Shown in pieces: positions 1-5,226 of a stretch of 5,226 nucleotides of DNA. The position numbers were made by a program, and so were the translations under genes. Each line of letters opens with the position of its first letter. Positions within the stretch are counted from its first letter, which is position 1. This stretch comes from Acidobacteriota bacterium (GTDB taxonomy: Bacteria > Acidobacteriota > Holophagae > Holophagales > Holophagaceae): NCBI GenBank assembly GCA_021778785.1, contig JAJYBX010000176.1, positions 1 through 5,226 on the forward strand, written 5' to 3'. The notes beneath the pieces were generated by a model, which was not told the origin of the DNA, searched no databases, and was given only the letters and a program-made list of their open reading frames with translations.

Positions 1-555
1 GAGGGTCGTCTTGAAATTCTGCTTCCAGACCACCTCCCAGCGCTCCAGGTCGCAATAGGCCCGGATGAGCCCCAGGGGCGGGTGGCCGGGCCGGGGGTTG
101 CGGATGGGGAGGTACACCTTCCAGGCCTTGCTGCCCGTGGTCAGGTCCACCAGTTCGGCCTGGGGGCCGGTGAGCGAAAGGTAGCTGGCGATCTCGGGCC
201 CGACATCCACGTCATCCTCGTTGCGGGAGGACCGGAGGAGCTGGACCTCGTTCCTGCCCACCCGGCGGAACACGTCGATCTGGAAGATGGTCCGGTCGGT
301 CCCCCCCGCGATGCTGGCCAGGAGCTGGTTCAGCTTGTCCGGATCCTTGAAGGTGGGATCCCGCTCCAGGATGTCGGTCTCCACCGTCCTGGCCGTATCG
401 ATGGTGAGGTTCCGGGAGTAGAACTCGATCTCCCGCCGGCTGTTCCGGATGATGGAATAGGCCACGGCCACGGTGAGGATGCTGGTGACGAGTCCCAGCA
501 GGATGAAGAGCTTGGCGTGCAGGCTGAGCAGCCACTCCAGGGGGTGGAACCTCAT
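1..555 (-). CDS. Membrane-anchored sensor protein, N-terminal part (probable histidine kinase; runs off left edge)
   Basis: The frame starts at ATG 555-553 and stays open for 185 codons to the window edge, so the C-terminus is missing. The N-terminus reads [20 protein letters not shown]. One strongly hydrophobic segment at about residues 15-36 is a typical signal anchor or first transmembrane helix. It is followed by basic residues (RNSRRE) and then a soluble, charged domain of about 145 residues, ending in a YLPI...[17 protein letters not shown] region that looks like the last strands of a Cache/PAS-like extracytoplasmic sensor. A second membrane helix, and possibly HAMP and kinase domains, would be expected beyond the edge. 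That output is inferred from architecture only; a diguanylate cyclase or chemoreceptor is equally possible. The start codon overlaps the stop of the upstream CHAD gene (ATGA), so the two are very likely co-transcribed and translationally coupled. The upstream SD is weak (AGGG about 9 bases before ATG). Confidence 0.75.
   Translation of the reverse strand, partial: MRFHPLEWLLSLHAKLFILLGLVTSILTVAVAYSIIRNSRREIEFYSRNLTIDTARTVETDILERDPTFKDPDKLNQLLASIAGGTDRTIFQIDVFRRVGRNEVQLLRSSRNEDDVDVGPEIASYLSLTGPQAELVDLTTGSKAWKVYLPIRNPRPGHPPLGLIRAYCDLERWEVVWKQNFKTTL
552..555 (-). other. ATGA stop/start overlap coupling CHAD and sensor genes
   Basis: On the minus strand, ATGA contains both the TGA stop of the CHAD gene (554-552) and the ATG start of the sensor gene (555-553). 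Such 4-base overlaps usually reflect translational coupling by terminating ribosomes. The sensor start has only a weak SD, which is consistent with coupling. Confidence 0.85.
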
Positions 556-1484
556 CGCGGGGCGCCCTGCGGACGCCAGGCCGGGGCCTCGCCGGCGGGC
601 AGGCCCAGGGCGGGGCGGACCACCTGCGCGAAGGACGCCGCGTCCAGGCCCCGCACCCGATCTGTGAAGCCCACGAAGGCGGCGCGGCGGGCCTCGGCCA
701 CATCGCCCAGCACCTCGAGGATGCCGCCGCAGAGCACCACCCGGTCGTGGCTGCGCAGGCGGGCCTCCTCGGCCCAGAGCAGGCCCTCGAGGGCCGCCAG
801 GTCGTGATGCTCGCCCAGGGCGGACTGGAGGCCCTTCAGCCGGTCCAGCAGCGCCTCCGGTGGAACCGGGAAGGCCCCCTCCAGGGCTTCCAGCGCGTAG
901 CGGAGCTTCTTCAGGCGCACCCGGCCCTTGTGGAGGGCCGCGGGGTCCTCGCGCTCCACCAGGGCGGGAATGGGATCGAGGGCCGCCGCGGCCCGGGCCT
1001 CCAGGGCCGTCCAGGCGGCCTCCTGCAGGCTGGTGGGCTGGAAGGGCGACGGCAGGCTGGGCACGTCCAGGAGGCGGCCGAGGTCCGGCAACCGGAGGTG
1101 GTCGAGCTCCCGGCGCATGGCCTTTCTCGCCTTGGCCCGCTCGCGGTCCACCCGCTCCTGCAGGTGCTCGACCACGGCGGTCTGGCAGGGCGTCCGGGAC
1201 CCGGCATGCCGCTCCCGCAGGTGGAGGGCATGGACATCCAGCTCACGGGTCAGGCCCAGGACGTCCACCAGGTCCTTGAGGGCCCGGCGGTGGCCCTTGT
1301 GGGCGGGGTAGGCTTCGGGATCCACCAGGTCCAGGACGGCCCCCAGGCGCCGGGCGGCCACCCGCACCTGGTGCAGGGGTTCGTCCTGCTCCGCCCAGTC
1401 CGGGGCGGCCAGCAGCTCCTGCAGGCGCGCCAGGCGGACCTCCAGGGCCCGGTGCAGCAGGATCGCCAGTTCGGCCGGATGCAT
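552..1484 (-). CDS. CHAD-domain protein (putative polyphosphate-binding)
   Basis: This is a complete 310-residue protein that is almost entirely predicted alpha-helix. It shows the two-fold helical repeat of the CHAD family (conserved histidine alpha-helical domain). The first repeat core is [17 protein letters not shown], with H38, R41, R45 and R46. The second is [18 protein letters not shown], with H185, K186, R188, R190, K192, K193, R195 and Y196, followed by LGEHHDL. In known CHAD proteins the conserved His/Arg/Lys residues line a basic groove that binds inorganic polyphosphate. There is no CYTH (triphosphatase) domain, signal peptide or membrane helix, so a cytoplasmic or granule-associated location is inferred. 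It is the first gene of a two-gene unit with the downstream sensor (4-base ATGA overlap). No SD precedes ATG 1484. A good -10 box lies exactly 6 bases upstream, which would suit a leaderless mRNA. The family assignment is strong; the actual ligand in this organism is inferred. Confidence 0.9.
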   Translation of the reverse strand: MHPAELAILLHRALEVRLARLQELLAAPDWAEQDEPLHQVRVAARRLGAVLDLVDPEAYPAHKGHRRALKDLVDVLGLTRELDVHALHLRERHAGSRTPCQTAVVEHLQERVDRERAKARKAMRRELDHLRLPDLGRLLDVPSLPSPFQPTSLQEAAWTALEARAAAALDPIPALVEREDPAALHKGRVRLKKLRYALEALEGAFPVPPEALLDRLKGLQSALGEHHDLAALEGLLWAEEARLRSHDRVVLCGGILEVLGDVAEARRAAFVGFTDRVRGLDAASFAQVVRPALGLPAGEAPAWRPQGAPR

Positions 1485-1500
1485 GTCTGCATTCTAGACA
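1484..1500. promoter_or_regulatory. Inverted repeat TGTCT-N7-AGACA around the candidate -10 box (possible operator)
   Basis: Five-base perfect arms (1484-1488 and 1496-1500) flank seven bases. The repeat begins at the first base of the CHAD start codon and encloses the candidate -10 box. The size and position would suit a dimeric repressor. Five-base arms can arise by chance, and the repeat does not match the LexA box types that I know, so the call is tentative. Confidence 0.25.
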
Positions 1501-1519
1501 CTTTTCCGGGAGGCGAAAA
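1491..1519 (-). promoter_or_regulatory. Candidate promoter for the CHAD-sensor unit, possibly leaderless
   Basis: On the minus strand, TAGAAT (1496-1491) matches the sigma-70 -10 consensus TATAAT at 5 of 6 bases. At the standard 17-base spacing, TTTTCG (1519-1514) matches TTGACA at only 3 of 6. The bases between the -10 box and ATG 1484 are GCAGAC (6 nt), so transcription would start at or next to the A of the start codon. This agrees with the lack of an SD. It rests on consensus matching only; the housekeeping sigma specificity of this organism is assumed. Confidence 0.45.
1508..1513 (+). promoter_or_regulatory. uvrA: Shine-Dalgarno-like GGGAGG, bears on the uvrA start
   Basis: GGGAGG is the only good SD upstream of uvrA. 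It lies 28 bases before ATG 1542, which is too far for normal use. It lies 7 bases before an in-frame TTG at 1521, which is ideal spacing. This suggests that TTG 1521 may be the true start, adding seven residues. The SD also overlaps the spacer of the candidate minus-strand promoter. Confidence 0.5.
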
Positions 1520-1541
1520 ATTGGCGTATGCTGATGGGCCC

Positions 1542-4373
<2,832 letters not shown>

Positions 4374-4376
4374 CGG

Positions 4377-4553
4377 CTAGGCCTGCAGGTTGATGTTCTG
4401 CCCCACGCCCGGCGCGGAGGGGGCGGAGGTCTGGTCGATCATGGCCACGAGGGCGGCGCCCTGCTGGCTGTTGAGGTCCAGGGTCTTCCGGAGCATGAGC
4501 ATGGAGGCCTGGCTCTGGGTCTGGGTGGCACTGCTGGCGGCGGAGATCTCCAT
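4377..4553 (-). CDS. YjfB-family putative motility protein (58 aa)
   Basis: This short frame starts at ATG 4553-4551 and ends at TAG 4379-4377. The N-terminus MEISAASSATQTQSQASMLM, the middle LRKTLDLNSQQGAALVAMID and the C-terminus PGVGQNINLQA match the pattern of the YjfB-type small motility proteins: M-[DE]-I-S, a central K-x-x-LD helix followed by Q-x-x-x-L-V, and a glycine-rich tail ending N-I-[ND]. There is no signal peptide or membrane segment. The family is linked to flagellar regulons in Firmicutes and others, but its molecular role is not established. It follows csrA by 18 bases, and GAGGG (4562-4558) sits four bases before ATG as a plausible SD. Co-transcription with fliW-csrA is therefore likely. 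Its stop lies 3 bases from the convergent uvrA stop. The family call rests on pattern recall, not on an alignment. Confidence 0.82.
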   Translation of the reverse strand: MEISAASSATQTQSQASMLMLRKTLDLNSQQGAALVAMIDQTSAPSAPGVGQNINLQA

Positions 4554-4571
4554 CGGGCCCTCGTGGGATTC

Positions 4572-4850
4572 CTATCGGCCCTTGGGGGGCTCGGCTTGAG
4601 GGGGCGGTTCTGTTCCGGGGGCAAGGCGGGCCCGGAGCAGGGCGGCGGCGTCCTGGACGGGCACCTTGGCGGCGGCGGCGGCCCGGTTCTCGGCGGCGAT
4701 GGCCTCGAAGACCTCCCGGCGGTGGACCTGGACCTCCCGGGGGGCCTTGATGCCCAGGCGGACGCCATCCTTGGTGATGCCGAGGACGATCACCTCGACC
4801 TCGCCGCCGATGATGAGGGACTGTTCCGGCTTCCGCGTGATGACGAGCAT
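4572..4850 (-). CDS. csrA: Carbon storage regulator CsrA (translational repressor) with long C-terminal tail
   Basis: CsrA is a small dimeric RNA-binding protein that binds GGA motifs near ribosome-binding sites and usually blocks translation. In FliW-containing bacteria its chief target is flagellin mRNA. The N-terminal core (about 1-48) is classic: MLVITRKPEQSLIIGGEVEV, then LGITKDGVRLGIKAPREVQVH. RNA-contacting R6 and R44 and the APREV-x-VHR signature are all present. The protein is 92 residues, against 61 in E. coli and about 74 in B. subtilis. The extra tail (about 60-92) is rich in Ala, Pro and Glu (ending TEPPPQAEPPKGR) and is probably flexible. An Ala5 run (residues 57-61) is encoded by five GGC/GCC repeats. 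The gene lies 24 bases downstream of fliW and 18 upstream of the YjfB-like gene. No SD is visible; a small GC hairpin occupies the leader, so translation may depend on coupling to fliW. Confidence 0.96.
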   Translation of the reverse strand: MLVITRKPEQSLIIGGEVEVIVLGITKDGVRLGIKAPREVQVHRREVFEAIAAENRAAAAAKVPVQDAAALLRARLAPGTEPPPQAEPPKGR

Positions 4851-4871
4851 GGCCCGAGGGTAGCAGGGGCC
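4851..4871 (-). promoter_or_regulatory. GC hairpin directly before the csrA start codon
   Basis: In the transcript, GGCCC (4871-4867) can pair with GGGCC (4855-4851). This leaves an 11-base loop, and the stem ends exactly before the AUG. No purine-rich SD or GGA motif lies in this leader. The stem is only five base pairs, so it may be incidental, but it could limit independent initiation of csrA and favour re-initiation from the fliW stop (4877-4875). Confidence 0.3.
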
Positions 4872-4874
4872 CGA

Positions 4875-5226
4875 TCAGGCCTGGGGAAAGACCGGGAACT
4901 TCAGGGGGAAGCGGTCGGCGGGGAGGGCCACCTGCATGCCGATGCGGGTGCGGGTGTTCACCACCAGGGGGCCGGCCAGGTTGGTGGTCATGCGCCGGGG
5001 GTCCTCCGGGATCACCACCAGGGTCAGGATCAGGGCGTCCGCGGGGGCTTCCAGGGCCAGTTCCTCCGCCTCGGTGTCGCTGAGGGGCACGGCGTAGTCC
5101 GGCTTGAGGCCCACGGGGTCCATGCAGACGAAGGAGATCTCGGGCTGCTCCACCGCCTGGAGGAACTTCAGCGGGTACCCGTCCGAGGGCTCGAAGAGCC
5201 GGAAGGCCGTCAGCTGGGGGAAGCCC
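4875..5226 (-). CDS. fliW: Flagellar assembly factor FliW, C-terminal part (5' end outside window)
   Basis: FliW is a cytoplasmic flagellin-binding protein that antagonises CsrA. When flagellin is exported, freed FliW binds CsrA and lifts repression of flagellin translation. The frame is open to the right edge and gives 116 residues; FliW is usually about 145-155, so roughly 30-40 N-terminal residues are missing. Family features in order are: GFPQLTAFRLFEP (the common G-x-P-G-F-x-x-L-x-x-F region), YPLKFLQAVEQPEISFVCMD (matching the usual F-x-x-LQS-x-x-x-P-x-x-FVV-x-D), KPDYAVPLSD, LTLVVIPEDPRRMTTNLAGP and VVNTRTRIGMQV. A GTG at 5153-5151 could look like a start, but the family-like sequence continues upstream of it without a stop, so it is internal. 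csrA follows after 24 bases, the standard fliW-csrA order. Flagellar hook-associated or flagellin genes would be expected upstream, outside the window. Confidence 0.95.
   Translation of the reverse strand, partial: GFPQLTAFRLFEPSDGYPLKFLQAVEQPEISFVCMDPVGLKPDYAVPLSDTEAEELALEAPADALILTLVVIPEDPRRMTTNLAGPLVVNTRTRIGMQVALPADRFPLKFPVFPQA

Noticed and set aside
82..807. 241-codon plus-strand frame over the sensor and CHAD genes
   Set aside because: It is a shadow of two minus-strand genes that show clear domain or membrane-anchor features and are joined by an ATGA overlap.
1484..1500. LexA/SOS box controlling uvrA
   Set aside because: The inverted repeat TGTCT-N7-AGACA does not match the LexA box classes that I know (such as CTGT-N8-ACAG or GAAC-N4-GTTC). 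Its position suits the CHAD promoter better than uvrA.
747..1541. 265-codon N-terminal extension of uvrA, open in frame
   Set aside because: It runs antisense to the CHAD gene, has low-complexity shadow composition, and UvrA aligns with its family from residue 1 at ATG 1542. Only the last seven codons (from TTG 1521) are plausible as coding.
4554..4574. CsrA-binding site (ANGGA) in the leader of the YjfB-like gene
   Set aside because: An AGGA overlaps the csrA stop, but the strict ANGGA is not met (TAGGA). No paired GGA hairpin loop covers the SD, so autoregulation of this gene by CsrA is not supported.
4390..4599. 69-codon plus-strand frame with a hydrophobic stretch
   Set aside because: It is antisense to the YjfB-like gene and the csrA 3' end. 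The minus-strand frame has family-like sequence and an SD; this one has neither.

Overview
The window is GC-rich, with strong G/C preference at third codon positions, and densely coded. It holds six protein-coding genes, two of them cut by the window edges. The UvrA sequence type, a FliW-CsrA pair and a separate membrane sensor point to a motile bacterium. A member of the Acidobacteriota, class Holophagae (Geothrix/Holophaga-like), fits best. That placement is a judgement from sequence style; the window contains no rRNA or marker that proves it.

Layout, left to right. (1) Positions 1-1484, minus strand: a two-gene unit. A CHAD-domain (putative polyphosphate-binding) protein is followed, with a 4-base ATGA overlap, by the N-terminal half of a membrane-anchored sensor protein that runs off the left edge. 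(2) Positions 1485-1541: a short divergent intergenic region. It carries a candidate -10 box placed so that the CHAD mRNA would be leaderless, an inverted repeat around that box, and a Shine-Dalgarno-like GGGAGG that may serve a TTG start of uvrA. (3) Positions 1542-4373, plus strand: complete uvrA, the damage-recognition ATPase of nucleotide excision repair. (4) Positions 4377-5226, minus strand: a flagellar regulatory cluster transcribed as fliW (5' end outside the window), csrA, and a 58-codon YjfB-like motility protein gene. Its last gene converges on uvrA with only 3 bases between the stop codons.

How the genes work together: fliW and csrA form the known partner-switch module in which FliW sequesters CsrA until flagellin is exported. 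The small YjfB-like protein directly after csrA suggests that it belongs to the same motility programme. UvrA acts alone here; uvrB and uvrC are not in view. The CHAD/sensor unit may link a polyphosphate-associated protein to signal transduction, but the output domain of the sensor lies outside the window. There are no RNA genes, mobile elements or CRISPR arrays. The very long alternative reading frames, including a 907-codon frame antisense to uvrA, are shadows of the real genes in GC-rich DNA.
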